Source: Prosthecobacter gellanilyticus
GTDB lineage: Bacteria > Verrucomicrobiota > Verrucomicrobiia > Verrucomicrobiales > Verrucomicrobiaceae
Direction: 5' to 3'
Length of the DNA stretch: 64,000 nucleotides
Assembly (NCBI RefSeq): GCF_007992435.1
Contig: NZ_BKAG01000012.1
Span: 1-64,000, forward strand
A model generated the notes under the pieces. It did not search any database and was not told the origin of the DNA. It was given only the letters and a program-made list of their open reading frames with translations. Below are positions 9,922 through 19,200 of the stretch, one piece after another. Position 1 is the stretch's first letter; every line of letters begins with the position of its first letter. The position numbers and the translations under genes are program-made.

Positions 9922-10566
9922 TCAAGGCAGCAAGGCCTTCAAACGCTTCACTTCAGCGCGCACATCGGAGGCGAGCAAGAACGCTGAAACTACGACCACA
10001 CGACGTGCGCCAGCCTGCAATATTTCAGAAGCTCGCGCCTCATTCACCCCGCCGATACAGAAGATCGGGAGGCTCACCAGCTCATGAACGCGGGTGATGT
10101 CCTGCAAACCGATCGGCACATAGTCAGGCTTGGTGCCAGTGGCATAAAGAGGTCCAAAGCCGATGTAGTCCGCCTGCTCAGCCTGAGCCGCCACAGCCTG
10201 ATCCAGACTGTGCGTGGACTTGCCCACGAAGATCTCGGGACCGACGATGGCACGCGCCTTCGCCACCGAGTCGTCATCCTGGCCGACATGCACGCCTTCA
10301 CTGCCGACGATGGCAGCCACTTCCGGATGATCGTTGATGACCAAGGGCACGCCGAGTTCACGGGTCACAGGAAGCATGGAGCGAGCGAGCGATTCCACCT
10401 CCGCCGGTGTCGCGCCCTTGGCTCGCAGTTGCAGGATGTCGACACCACCTTCAGCAAGCGCCCGTGTCATGGTCACCACGTTCTCCGGTTTGACGTAACC
10501 AAGATCGACGATGCCATAGAGTCGCGCAGCGCGCAGGGACTGAAGAGAGGCGGAGAGGTCGGGCAT
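9922..10566 (-). CDS. thiE: Thiamine-phosphate synthase
   Basis: The protein has 214 residues from ATG 10566 (the longer frame to 10689 has no TIM-barrel character at its start). ThiE joins HMP pyrophosphate with the thiazole phosphate to form thiamine monophosphate. Family features in order are LYGIVDLGYV, ILQLRAKG (pyrophosphate-binding Arg-Lys), VPLVINDHPEVA, GVHVGQDD, FVGKSTHSLDQA, ADYIGFGPLYATGTKP and PIFCIGGVNEARASEILQAGARRVVVVSA. Length is normal for the family. It follows rfbD with a 31-bp gap and is probably the last gene of an infC-rfbD-thiE transcript. No other thiamine gene and no TPP riboswitch was seen nearby, so its supply may be set by the infC operon promoter. Confidence 0.93.
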   Translation of the reverse strand: MPDLSASLQSLRAARLYGIVDLGYVKPENVVTMTRALAEGGVDILQLRAKGATPAEVESLARSMLPVTRELGVPLVINDHPEVAAIVGSEGVHVGQDDDSVAKARAIVGPEIFVGKSTHSLDQAVAAQAEQADYIGFGPLYATGTKPDYVPIGLQDITRVHELVSLPIFCIGGVNEARASEILQAGARRVVVVSAFLLASDVRAEVKRLKALLP

Positions 10567-10597
10567 GCTTCTCACCTGCTGTGAAGTCGCCGCATGG

Positions 10598-11476
10598 TCA
10601 AGCACCGGCACACAGACTCTGCAGCCATTCCCGCAAAGCCTCCTTCCAGGAGCGCACGGGATGCCCGAGCAACTCTGCCAGACGAGCATTCGACATCACC
10701 GTATGCCGTGGCCGGCGTGCAATGAAGCTCGGGAAATCATCCAAGCGGTTTCCCTTCACCTCGAGACGCTCGGCTAAAAGTCCCAGCTCGACCGCGAAAT
10801 CGACCACCTGCTGCCCATAGGTCTGCCAGGTCGCCACACCGCTGTTACAGAGATTGAGGGGCCCCGAAACGGAAGGCATTTTTTGCCAGAGCAACTCCAG
10901 CCAGGAGGCGATGTCATGCACGCTGGTCGGCGCGCTCCATTTGTCACCGATGGCCTGCAGACTCTTTCCTTGCCTGACCTCATTGAGGATTTGATCGGGA
11001 AAGCTGGGCCCGTTGCTACCGCCGAAGAGCCATGAGACTCGCGCTACCAGTGCCTCCGGGCACTCTCGCAGCACTGTGGTTTCTCCATCGCGCTTTGTGC
11101 GCCCGTAGTGATTGACGGGATTTGTGATCAGAGTCTCATCCAGCAGGTCTTCGGTCTCACCATCAAAGACATAGTCCGTGCTGATTTGAATCATGCGTGC
11201 CCCGCGGCGCTGACATTCTGTGGCCATGACCGCCGGTGCCTCAGCGTTGATGCGTGCGGCAAGTTCAGGCTCACGCTCGCAGACATCCGGACTGGTGATC
11301 CCTGCGCAGTTGATGAGCAGGTCAAAGTCCATGTCCCGCAAAGCGGTGGTCATGGACTCGGGCTTGGACAAATCCAGCCTGTCACGTCCTGGCGTCAACA
11401 GATCATAACGCGAGGTATAGTGCCTGACCAGAACACCACCTAGACGCCCGGTGGTGCCCGTGATCAGGAGTTTCAT
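10598..11476 (-). CDS. rfbD: dTDP-4-dehydrorhamnose reductase-like extended SDR
   Basis: The protein has 292 residues from ATG 11476 (a TTG two codons upstream is less likely). RmlD/RfbD makes the last step to dTDP-L-rhamnose, a precursor of cell-surface polysaccharide. Visible features are the NAD(P) loop GTTGRLGGVL, LDLSKPESM, DLLINCAGITSPDVCE, QISTDYVFDGE, the catalytic pair in NHYGRTKRDGE (YxxxK), WLFGG and SAPTSVHDIASWL near the substrate site. Other rml genes (rfbA, B, C) are not in the window, so an SDR acting on another nucleotide sugar cannot be excluded. It lies 18 bp after infC and 31 bp before thiE on the same strand. Confidence 0.83.
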   Translation of the reverse strand: MKLLITGTTGRLGGVLVRHYTSRYDLLTPGRDRLDLSKPESMTTALRDMDFDLLINCAGITSPDVCEREPELAARINAEAPAVMATECQRRGARMIQISTDYVFDGETEDLLDETLITNPVNHYGRTKRDGETTVLRECPEALVARVSWLFGGSNGPSFPDQILNEVRQGKSLQAIGDKWSAPTSVHDIASWLELLWQKMPSVSGPLNLCNSGVATWQTYGQQVVDFAVELGLLAERLEVKGNRLDDFPSFIARRPRHTVMSNARLAELLGHPVRSWKEALREWLQSLCAGA

Positions 11477-11494
11477 CCTCAACGCGCAGACAGA

Positions 11495-12508
11495 TTAACT
11501 CTCAGCAGCGGGTTCGGCCGGGGGAGCAGCTGGTGGCGACTGACCGTCACTCTTGTGATCATCGTGATGATCGTCATCGTGATGGTCTTCTTCGTCATGC
11601 TTGTTCTCGCGAGGATCGTGCCCGTGCTGGTAGTGAGGGTCCTTATGCTCCGTCACGCCCTTCAGATGGGTCTTGAACTTGCGATGGCGCTGCTGCTCAG
11701 GCAGCGGGCTGATCTGCATGTTGATGTTACGACCGGCCATCTTCGGCTCCTGGTCGACATGTCCCATGGTCAGGAGGTCTTCCTTGATCTTTTTGGCAAG
11801 CTTGTGACCGAGCTCCTGATGGGCGATCTGACGACCACGAAACTGAAGCTGGATGCGGCACTTGTGCCCTTCTGCCAGGAAATCTTCAGCATGGAGGATT
11901 TTGATCTGATAATCATGCGGGTCGATGCCGATGCGGAACTTCATTTCCTTCACCTTGCCGCCCTTCTGGTGCTTGTGAGCTTCCTTCTTGTGCTTCTCCT
12001 GGGTGTACTTGTACTTGCCGTAGTCGACAATTTTGCACACCGGCGGTTCGGCGTTTGGCGCCACTTCCACGAGGTCAAGGCCACGCTCCTTGGCCATGCG
12101 AATGGCTTGGGAGGTCAGCAGCACACCGTACTGTTGATGGTTCACGCCATCAACCACGCGCACTTTGGGCGCACGGATGCGCTCATTGATGCGGGTCTGG
12201 TCGACATAGCGGCCATTGTTCGGCCGGCCGCCACGGTTCGGGCCACCACCGCCCATCGGCGGACGGGGACCTCCCATGGGAGGACGATATCCACCAGCTC
12301 CATTACCCTGATAGCCGCCAGCTCCTGGTGGGCGCGGTCCCAGTGGAGGCGCTCCTGCTGGACGCGGTGCGCCTGCTCCTGGAGGCCCTGCTGGGGCACC
12401 TGCGGGTGGCGGAGTGCCGGCCGGACGTGCGGGCTGCTGGTTTTGATTGCCCTGGCCCGGCCTGCCGCCGTACTGGGTGCTGCTCAGATTCTGGAATGGA
12501 TTGCTAAT
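11495..12508 (-). CDS. infC: Translation initiation factor IF-3, AUU start, extended at both ends
   Basis: IF-3 binds the 30S subunit and proofreads start codons. The core is clear: YVDQTRINERIRAPKVRVV, DLVEVAPNAEPPVCKIVDYGKYKY, KVKEMKFRIGIDPHDYQIK and LQFRGRQIAHQELG. The first ATG in frame (12277) would leave an open low-complexity stretch untranslated. I place the start at ATT 12508-12506, because AGGAGG (12520-12515) sits six bases before it and no ATG, GTG or TTG lies near. An AUU start is the classical device by which infC represses itself in E. coli. The product has 337 residues, with about 100 Pro/Gly/Ala/Gln-rich residues before the core and a roughly 60-residue His/Asp-rich tail (HGHDPRENKHDEEDHHDDDHH). 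The usual followers rpmI and rplT are absent; rfbD and thiE follow instead. Confidence 0.93.
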   Translation of the reverse strand: MSNPFQNLSSTQYGGRPGQGNQNQQPARPAGTPPPAGAPAGPPGAGAPRPAGAPPLGPRPPGAGGYQGNGAGGYRPPMGGPRPPMGGGGPNRGGRPNNGRYVDQTRINERIRAPKVRVVDGVNHQQYGVLLTSQAIRMAKERGLDLVEVAPNAEPPVCKIVDYGKYKYTQEKHKKEAHKHQKGGKVKEMKFRIGIDPHDYQIKILHAEDFLAEGHKCRIQLQFRGRQIAHQELGHKLAKKIKEDLLTMGHVDQEPKMAGRNINMQISPLPEQQRHRKFKTHLKGVTEHKDPHYQHGHDPRENKHDEEDHHDDDHHDDHKSDGQSPPAAPPAEPAAES

Positions 12509-12514
12509 AGTAGA

Positions 12515-12520
12515 CCTCCT
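12515..12520 (-). promoter_or_regulatory. Shine-Dalgarno deciding the AUU start of infC
   Basis: On the minus strand AGGAGG is followed by TCTACT and then ATT AGC AAT. This is a perfect anti-16S match at ideal spacing (six bases). It decides for the non-canonical start over the first in-frame ATG 77 codons downstream. Confidence 0.85.
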
Positions 12521-12911
12521 GGATGGATTCGGGATTCAAGAGGCCGGTAGAACCAGCACCCTGAAAAGTTTTCATGCGGACAGTACGGTAGAATTCAAAC
12601 ATATCAGACCGTACGGACTCGCGGCAGCATGGACGTTTTCTCCCGGTCCCGATCATGCGGGATGGTGTGAAAACGAGGGACAAAAATCATGCAGTAAAGA
12701 AAGGCGCGAAGGAAGGGCGAAAGCCGGATATCAAGCAAACAATCCGGAAGCCACGCACTCCTTAACGCAAGATTAACCACTTTCTTAGCACTCGGCAAGA
12801 CGATTTCCGATATAATCTACCGAGGCGAAATCGGCACATCCAGCCGGAGCGGCACTAACGATGCTTGCCGATTGGTTGTATCAACGCTTGGATAGGTCCA
12901 CCACATCGCCC
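12521..12911. other. Divergent intergenic region between infC and the binding-protein gene
   Basis: About 390 bp without a convincing gene. It should hold the infC promoter on the minus strand and the promoter of the rightward gene. The only clear element is a consensus TATAAT at 12811-12816. No hairpin resembling an infC attenuator was recognised. Confidence 0.5.
12811..12816 (+). promoter_or_regulatory. Candidate -10 box (TATAAT) for the binding-protein gene
   Basis: A perfect TATAAT lies about 95 bp before the chosen ATG at 12912 and 45 bp before the alternative ATG at 12861. No good -35 box is seen at 16-18 bp; TTAGCA (12785-12790) is 20 bp away. Weak support. Confidence 0.35.
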
Positions 12912-14564
12912 ATGCGCTCGCTTCCGTTCCTCCTCACCTGGCGAAAGGAAGCCGCCATTTTGCTGGCGATGCTGGTGACCTTGCTGGGGCCGTTCGTGCT
13001 CAAGCCGCGAGAGAGCACCGCTCCCGCTAAATTTGACCGGCGTCTGGTCATCCTCACCCCGCACCATGAGTTGATCCGCGAGGAGTTCGGGCGCGCCTTT
13101 GCCCGCAGTTGGAAGGAGGAGACCGGCCAAACCATCTTTATCGACTGGCGGGTTCCCGGCGGCACATCGGAGATCGCCATGATGATGAAGTCCGACTACA
13201 CGGCTGCCTTTCAACATCACTGGTCCCGGAATTTAAAAAAGCCTTGGACGCCTGAGGTCGCTCAGGCCTGCCTGAATGCCAGGGCCGCTCCCAATGACCC
13301 GGCACGGGCGGAGTTCCTGCGTTCCAACGTGGGCATCGGTATCGACCTGTTTTTCGGCGGCGGCGGGTTTGACTTCCAGATCCAGGCAGATGCTGGCACG
13401 CTGGTGGCGGAGGTCGGTCCAGGAACCGGCCTGGCAGCGTTGCGAAAAAAACATCCCGACTGGTTCACGGATGCGATCATTCCCGAAAACCTCAGCGGCG
13501 AGCCTTTTCGCGATGCCAGGGACCGCTGGTGCGGTACCTGCCTGTCCAGCTTCGGCATTGTCTTCAATCGTGATGTTCTGCGCCGGCTCGGCATCGAGAA
13601 GGATCCTGAGAACTGGAGTGATCTCGCCGATCCCAAGCTGCAGGGCATGGTGGCTCTGGCAGATCCTGGCCGCAGCAGCTCGGTGGTGAAGGCCTTTGAG
13701 ATGCTCATCCAGCAGGAAATGCAGAATGCCCTGACCAAGTTGATGATGGACCCGGGCAGGATCCCACCGGCGAAAATCGAAGACACCGCCGTGCAACAGG
13801 GCTGGACTGCTGGGCTGGCTCTGATCCAGCGCATCAGCGCCAATGCCCGCTACTTTAGCGATACTTCCACGAAGATCCCGCTGGATGTGCTGCGCGGTGA
13901 CGCCGCAGCGGGAATGTGCATCGACTTCTATGGCCGGTCGGCCGAGGAGTCTGTGAAGCGTGCCGATGGCACCTCACGTGTCGGGTTCATCATGCCGGTC
14001 GGGGGCACCTCCATCAGTGTGGACCCGATCGCCCTCATGCGTGGCGCGCCAGATCCAGAGCTGGCCACTGCCTTCATGGAATTCGTGCTCAGTGAACCCG
14101 GGCAGCGCCTCTGGGGTTATCGGGCAGGCACGCCAGGAGGTCCGGAAAAGCTGGCACTCCGCCGTTTGCCCGTCCGCCGTGATTTCTACACGCCGGACCG
14201 CCTCGCGCTGATGAGTGACGCGCAGGTCATGCCCTATGACAGGGCTCGTGCCTTTGTCTATCACGCTCCCTGGACGGCCTCAGCCTTCAGTTCTCTGCGC
14301 TTTCTGCTTCGGGTGCTGTGCGTGGATACGCATGAGGAGCAGAAGACCGCCTGGAAGCATCTGGCGCGTGGCAACTTCCCTCCGCGTGCCACCACGGTTT
14401 TCCATGAGCTCGCCCCGGTTCGCTACGATCTGGCCCTGGGAGACATCAGTCAGATTCTGCGTTCGCGAAACAAGGTGGCGGAGACGCGGCTCTCCCGTCA
14501 GCTTGGCTCCCAGGTGAGGCGAAACTATGAGCTCGCAGCCAAACTCGCCCGCCAGGGGCGCTGA
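12912..14564 (+). CDS. Membrane-anchored extracellular solute-binding protein (iron/spermidine type)
   Basis: The protein has 550 residues from ATG 12912; ATG 12861 would add 17 residues. One hydrophobic segment near the start (EAAILLAMLVTLLGPFVL) is an uncleaved anchor or signal. The rest is a periplasmic-binding-protein fold of the FbpA/SBP_bac_6-8 group: RRLVILTPHHELIREEFGRAF, a Gly-rich hinge (VGIGIDLFFGGGGFDFQIQ), LSSFGIVFNRDVLRRLG, WSDLADPKLQGMVALADPGRSSSV, GDAAAGMCIDFYGRSA and ALMRGAPDPELATAFMEFVLSEPGQ. In this group the ligand is often ferric iron or a polyamine. It is longer than a typical FbpA (about 340), with an extra C-terminal helical domain of about 130 residues. No permease or ATPase is adjacent, so it may be a sensor or scaffold, or share a transporter encoded elsewhere. 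Confidence 0.85.
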   Translation: MRSLPFLLTWRKEAAILLAMLVTLLGPFVLKPRESTAPAKFDRRLVILTPHHELIREEFGRAFARSWKEETGQTIFIDWRVPGGTSEIAMMMKSDYTAAFQHHWSRNLKKPWTPEVAQACLNARAAPNDPARAEFLRSNVGIGIDLFFGGGGFDFQIQADAGTLVAEVGPGTGLAALRKKHPDWFTDAIIPENLSGEPFRDARDRWCGTCLSSFGIVFNRDVLRRLGIEKDPENWSDLADPKLQGMVALADPGRSSSVVKAFEMLIQQEMQNALTKLMMDPGRIPPAKIEDTAVQQGWTAGLALIQRISANARYFSDTSTKIPLDVLRGDAAAGMCIDFYGRSAEESVKRADGTSRVGFIMPVGGTSISVDPIALMRGAPDPELATAFMEFVLSEPGQRLWGYRAGTPGGPEKLALRRLPVRRDFYTPDRLALMSDAQVMPYDRARAFVYHAPWTASAFSSLRFLLRVLCVDTHEEQKTAWKHLARGNFPPRATTVFHELAPVRYDLALGDISQILRSRNKVAETRLSRQLGSQVRRNYELAAKLARQGR

Positions 14565-14686
14565 AACAGACGCTCCCTGTGGCATGCCGGGTGTCGAGAA
14601 AGGTTGTCTCAAAATGACATTCTTTTCACCAGCCAGACAGGGAATGACGTAGTAATTTGCATATCTTCATTCCCCTCCACGGCCTG

Positions 14687-15457
14687 ATGATTGCTCGCCT
14701 CCTTCTCGCCCTCCTTCTTGTTACTGCGGGAGCTTCCTGCCGCTCGACCCAGCGTTTGGTGAAGGCTTTCCCTGCCGAGCCATCGTCATTCCTGGTGAAC
14801 CAGCATGCCTTGATCAAGACGGATGCTGCCAAGTCCCCATTCCTTCGCGACTGGCGCAACAAGGACGCCGCAGCCTGGACGGAGGCCGAAAAGCGCAAAC
14901 GCATCTACATTTCTCCTGTGGGCCTTGACCACCTGCGCCCGATGTCGCGCACCCTCTCCAAGATCGAGGTCACTGAGAAGTCCCGGCAAAAGAATGTGCG
15001 CAAGCTGGGAGACTACTTTCACGAGGAGATCGTGAAAGCTTTCAAGAGCGCACCACCTGGTAATCGCGAAGTCGTTCCCGCTGCGGATGCTGATTCTCTT
15101 GTGCTCGAAGTGGCGATCATTGAGTTCAATCCTAACCCCGTGATCGGAGGCCTGGTGCGCAAAGGCATCAACATCCTGCTCTGGCCTGGAGCAGAAACCG
15201 CTGTCTCCCATAAGCTCAAAGGCAACATGGCCATCGAGGGGCGGCTCATGGATTTCAAGACCAAGCAGGTGCTCTATGAGTTCGCGGATGCGGAGCAGAA
15301 CCGCTCCGGCATCATCCTCTACGTGCACGACTACACGACCTACACCTACTTCCGCAAAGCCTGCCGCGAGTGGGCGAAGCAGATTGAGGCCGTGGTGCGC
15401 ACGGAAGCCGCTTCGACCGTGAAGGACGGTCCTGCGGCCACGCTGCTGCTCTGGTGA
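14687..15457 (+). CDS. DUF3313-like lipoprotein (paralogue of the gene at 698-1474)
   Basis: The protein has 256 residues from ATG 14687, which opens a lipoprotein-like signal (MIARLLLALLLVTAGASC). It shares its segment order with the lipoprotein at 698-1474: RLVKAFPAEPSSF, IYISPVGLDHLRPMSRTL, LVLEVAIIEFNPNPV, NMAIEGRLMDFKTKQVLYEFADAEQN and a C-terminal helix WAKQIEAVVRT. The middle segment (VRKGINILLWPGAETAV) is moderately hydrophobic. The function is unknown. Having two copies in 15 kb points to a small family in this genome rather than a housekeeping singleton. Confidence 0.85.
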   Translation: MIARLLLALLLVTAGASCRSTQRLVKAFPAEPSSFLVNQHALIKTDAAKSPFLRDWRNKDAAAWTEAEKRKRIYISPVGLDHLRPMSRTLSKIEVTEKSRQKNVRKLGDYFHEEIVKAFKSAPPGNREVVPAADADSLVLEVAIIEFNPNPVIGGLVRKGINILLWPGAETAVSHKLKGNMAIEGRLMDFKTKQVLYEFADAEQNRSGIILYVHDYTTYTYFRKACREWAKQIEAVVRTEAASTVKDGPAATLLLW

Positions 15458-15507
15458 TCAGTCTCGAGGCTTGCATTCAGAGGCGGTTTCAGTCAGCATC
15501 CTGGCTC

Positions 15508-15741
15508 ATGAGCGCTTTTCAAAAGCTCGTGACTCGTCTGGTGCCCGCTTCCTGGGCGGCCAGCATGGAGGCGGAATCCCGTCGCTGGCATGCCTGCTGC
15601 CCCTGTGGTCATGCCCGCTCCATCTGGGATCTGGGCGGCATCCGCTGGAAAGGGGGCGGTCATCCCCGCACATGGCTTCCCTGCCCTGCCTGTGGTCAGC
15701 GCACCTGGCATACCGTTCGCCTGTTAGACGCGGAGAAGTGA
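15508..15741 (+). CDS. Small zinc-ribbon protein
   Basis: The protein has 77 residues from ATG 15508. Two CxxC-type knuckles, CPCGH and CPACGQ, are separated by about 30 residues containing SIWDLGGIRWKGGG. The layout (ESRRW, CPCG, W-LGGIRWK, CPxCGQ) matches a widespread family of short zinc-ribbon proteins of unknown role. An alternative GTG start at 15454 would overlap the upstream stop codon. It lies between the lipoprotein gene and rnpB and is probably co-transcribed with the lipoprotein. Confidence 0.7.
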   Translation: MSAFQKLVTRLVPASWAASMEAESRRWHACCPCGHARSIWDLGGIRWKGGGHPRTWLPCPACGQRTWHTVRLLDAEK

Positions 15742-15784
15742 AATTCGTGTTTTCCTCGGCACATTTAAGCATTACGGAAGCGCT

Positions 15785-16232
15785 GGGTCGGCCGGAGTGG
15801 TCGCTCGTCGGTCCTGCTTCGGCAGGATGCGGACGAGAGGAAAGTCCGGACACCATAAGGCAGCGTGCCGCGCGCAAGCGTTGGAGGTTCTGGGGCAACC
15901 CAGGGCAATGGAAAGTGTCACAGAAAACAAACCGCCTTCTGGAGCTCGCAAGAGCAAAGGAGGGTAAGGGTGAAAAGGCGGGGTAAGAGCCCACCGCTCC
16001 GACAGTAATGAAGGAGGCATGACAAACCCCACGCGGTGCAAGACAGAACAGGAGAAATGGCCCGCCTGGCCACAAGTCCTGTCGCTTCGGCGGCAGGATG
16101 GATAGCTCCGGGTAATAGTTGCATCCTGCGTCAGCAGGAGTCGGCTCCGCGAGGAGTCGTCAGATAAATGATCACACCTGAGGCCGAAAGGTCGCAGGCA
16201 CAAAATCCGGCTTATGAAGGCCGACCCACTTC
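15785..16232 (+). ncRNA. rnpB: RNase P RNA, bacterial class A
   Basis: The catalytic RNA that trims the 5' leader of pre-tRNAs. Conserved blocks are all present in order: GAGGAAAGTCCGGACACC near the 5' end, AGGGTGAAAAGGCGGGGTAAGAGCCCACCG in the middle (quoted in two overlapping parts of the P10-P11 core) and AGATAAATGATCACAC with ACAAAATCCGGCTTATG near the 3' end. Helix P1 is closed by GGGTCGGCC (15785-15793) and GGCCGACCC (16219-16227). Length of about 450 nt fits class A. Exact ends are estimated from P1. Confidence 0.97.
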
Positions 16233-19200
16233 TATTTTTTGTTGGAAACGAAGGATGGCAACGTTCTCAGGGGAAATGGCGCTTGGCCACCCCTCATGAA
16301 AGCACTCCTCATCCTTCTTTCCTCAGCCGTCCTTCTGCATTCGGCGTCCGCCGCGGAATCCCGGCCTAACATCCTGCTCTTTTATGCCGATGACCTCGGC
16401 TATGGCGAGCTCGGTTGTTACGGGTTCAAGGAGGTGCCAACGCCGAACATTGATTCGATCGCTGCCAACGGCATCCGCTTCACCAACGGTTATGTCTCCG
16501 CGCCGCTCTGCTCGCCTTCGCGTGCGGGTCTGATGACCGGGCGCTACCAGCAGCGCTTCGGTCATGAGAATAACATGATGACCGCCGAGAAGGGCCTGCC
16601 GATCGCCGAGAAGACCTTCGGCGACCGCATGAAAGCGCTTGGCTACGCCACGGGAGCCGTCGGCAAATGGCATCTCGGCAACGATCCAGCTTATCTGCCG
16701 ATGAAACGCGGCTTCGACGACTACTTCGGTGTCTTCGGCAACCCCGGCTCTTACTTCACACCGAAGGGACTGATCGATTCAAAGATCTCCGCCGAACCGC
16801 AAAAGGCACCGGAGAATTTCTACACCACCGATGCCTTCGCCGCCCGCGCCTCCGAGTGGATCACCAGCAAAAAAGAAGCTCCCTGGTTTCTTTACATGCC
16901 CTTCAATGCCGTGCATTCACCCCATGAAGCCACGGAGAAGTATCTGCAACGCTTCACCCACATCAGCGATCCGAAGCGCCGGCAGTTTGATGCGATGCTT
17001 GCCGCCATGGACGATGCTGTCGGTGTGGTCCTCGCGAAGGTCCGTGAGTTGAAGCTGGAGGAGCGCACTCTCATCTACTTTATCAGTGACAACGGTTCGC
17101 CGAATGATCGTGGCGAGGCGAACGGTCCCCTGCACGGCAAAAAGCACACCTGCTGGGAAGGCGGCATTCGCCTGCCTTGGTTGATGCAATGGAAGGGCAC
17201 CCTGCCCGCAGGCAAAATCGAAGACCGCCCCGTGATCCAGCTCGATGTGCTGCCGACCTGCGTCTCTGCAGCCGGAGGCACGGTGGATCCTGCGTGGAAG
17301 CTCGATGGCGTGAACCTCCTCCCCTTTGTGAAAGGTGAAAACAGTGAGCGCCCTCATCCCACGCTCTACTGGCGCATCGACAACATGTGGGCTGTCCGCC
17401 ACGGTGATATGAAGCTCGTCTCAGCCGAGGCAGGTCGCGAGCCTGAACTGTTCGATCTTGCTGCTGACATCGGCGAGACGAAGAACCTAGCCTCCGCGCA
17501 GCCAGAAAAAGCCGCTGAACTCAAACGCTTGTGGGACGATTGGAACACCTCACTCACAGCACCTGCCTTCGGCGCGAAGCACAAGATGAAGAAGGCCAAG
17601 GGTAAGGGTAAGAGAATGGAGGCTAGCAAAGCCACCCCCACGCCGCCTAGCGAGCCCGAGACTACCCCCAAGTCCAAAAAAGAACTCAGGCAGGAACGGA
17701 AGAAGAAGGCTGCCTCAAAAGCAGCCGCAGCTCCCGCCGTCGACAACTGATCCGTCAGGCTCAGTGCCCTGCTCAGATCACCGGCTTCACGGGCACCAGG
17801 GTGTCTCGCAGGGCCTTGGCTTCTGTCAAAAACTGGCGCAGGGCAGCTTCGTCCTGGCCTTCCAGGATGTGCATGAGCTCGCCCAAAGCCACCGAAGCCT
17901 CACGAAGCTGGGCGATGAGAGCTGGCCGGTTGCTCATGGCGATGCCATTCCAAAGACCAGGGTCGCCTCCCGCCACGCGGGTGGTGTCGCGAAAACCTCC
18001 AGCAGCGCATTTCACAGCCTCAGGATCCCCCCGCAGCGCGGCCAGGGTGGTGATGGCGGCCATCATGTGCGGCAGATGAGAGATGCGGGCCACCTTCACG
18101 TCATGCTCGTCCGGTCCAAATTCGAGAAGGCGGCAGCCCAGGGCCACCCAGAAGTTCCGCAGACGCTGCAGATCCTCAGGCCTGGTCAGATCCGTGGGAG
18201 TCAGCAGGCAGGCAGCGTTTTGAAACAGATCCCCACGAGCAGCCTCGACACCTGTCTTCTCAGATCCCGCCATGGGGTGACTACCGATAAAACGGTGGCC
18301 AAGGACAGGCTCCACAGCCCGCACCACGCTGCCTTTGACACTGCCCACGTCTGTGATCAGGCAGTCTTCCGCCAGATCCGCCGTCACGATCTGCTGCGCC
18401 AGTCCGGCCATGGTTTCCACCGGCGTGCAGAGGATGATCAGTGAGGCTCCAGCCGCGGCCGCTGCGGCATCCGTGAAGAATTCTGCCTGGATCCCTCGCG
18501 CCCGGATGGCCTCCGCAGCCGACTCGCGTCGCGCCCAGAAGCGCAGTTTGACCTTCGGCATCCGCTCCTGCACGGCGAGCGCCACCGAGCCTCCGAGGAG
18601 ACCGGGGCCGTAGAGGGAAAGGATGCGTTCGCTGGGCATGGGAGGGGCGGAGGTGTAGCTGGGCCGTTCGCCGATGCAAACGAGCCTTTCAAGCCCGTTG
18701 ATCTTGCACCCTGCTAAGGCCGCCTCTATACCTCCCGCCCTCCCTGAATGCACATCGCCGATATTCTCAACCAGCAGCGCCCGACGCTGTCATTTGAATT
18801 TTTCCCGCCCAAGACCAACGAGGCCTTTGAGGCCCTGTATCAGACCATCGGCGAACTGGAGGCCTACAAGCCCTCTTTTGTGAGCGTGACCTATGGCGCG
18901 GGTGGCTCCACCCGTGAGCTGACGCATGACCTGGTCGTCCGCATCAAGAAGACCACCACTCTGGACCCCGTGCCGCATCTCACCTGCGTCTGTCATGGCG
19001 AGTCTGACATTGCCTCCATCCTCGAGCGCTATGCCGAGGCTGGCGTGAGCAACATCCTGGCCCTGGGTGGTGATCCTCCTCGCAACCTGGAAGGTTACGA
19101 CCGCAAAAAAGATGCCTTCCAGCAGGCCGCCGACCTTGTGCGTTTCATCAAGAAGTTCAATGAAAGCGGCGCGCATCCCGACAAGCGCGGATTCGGCATC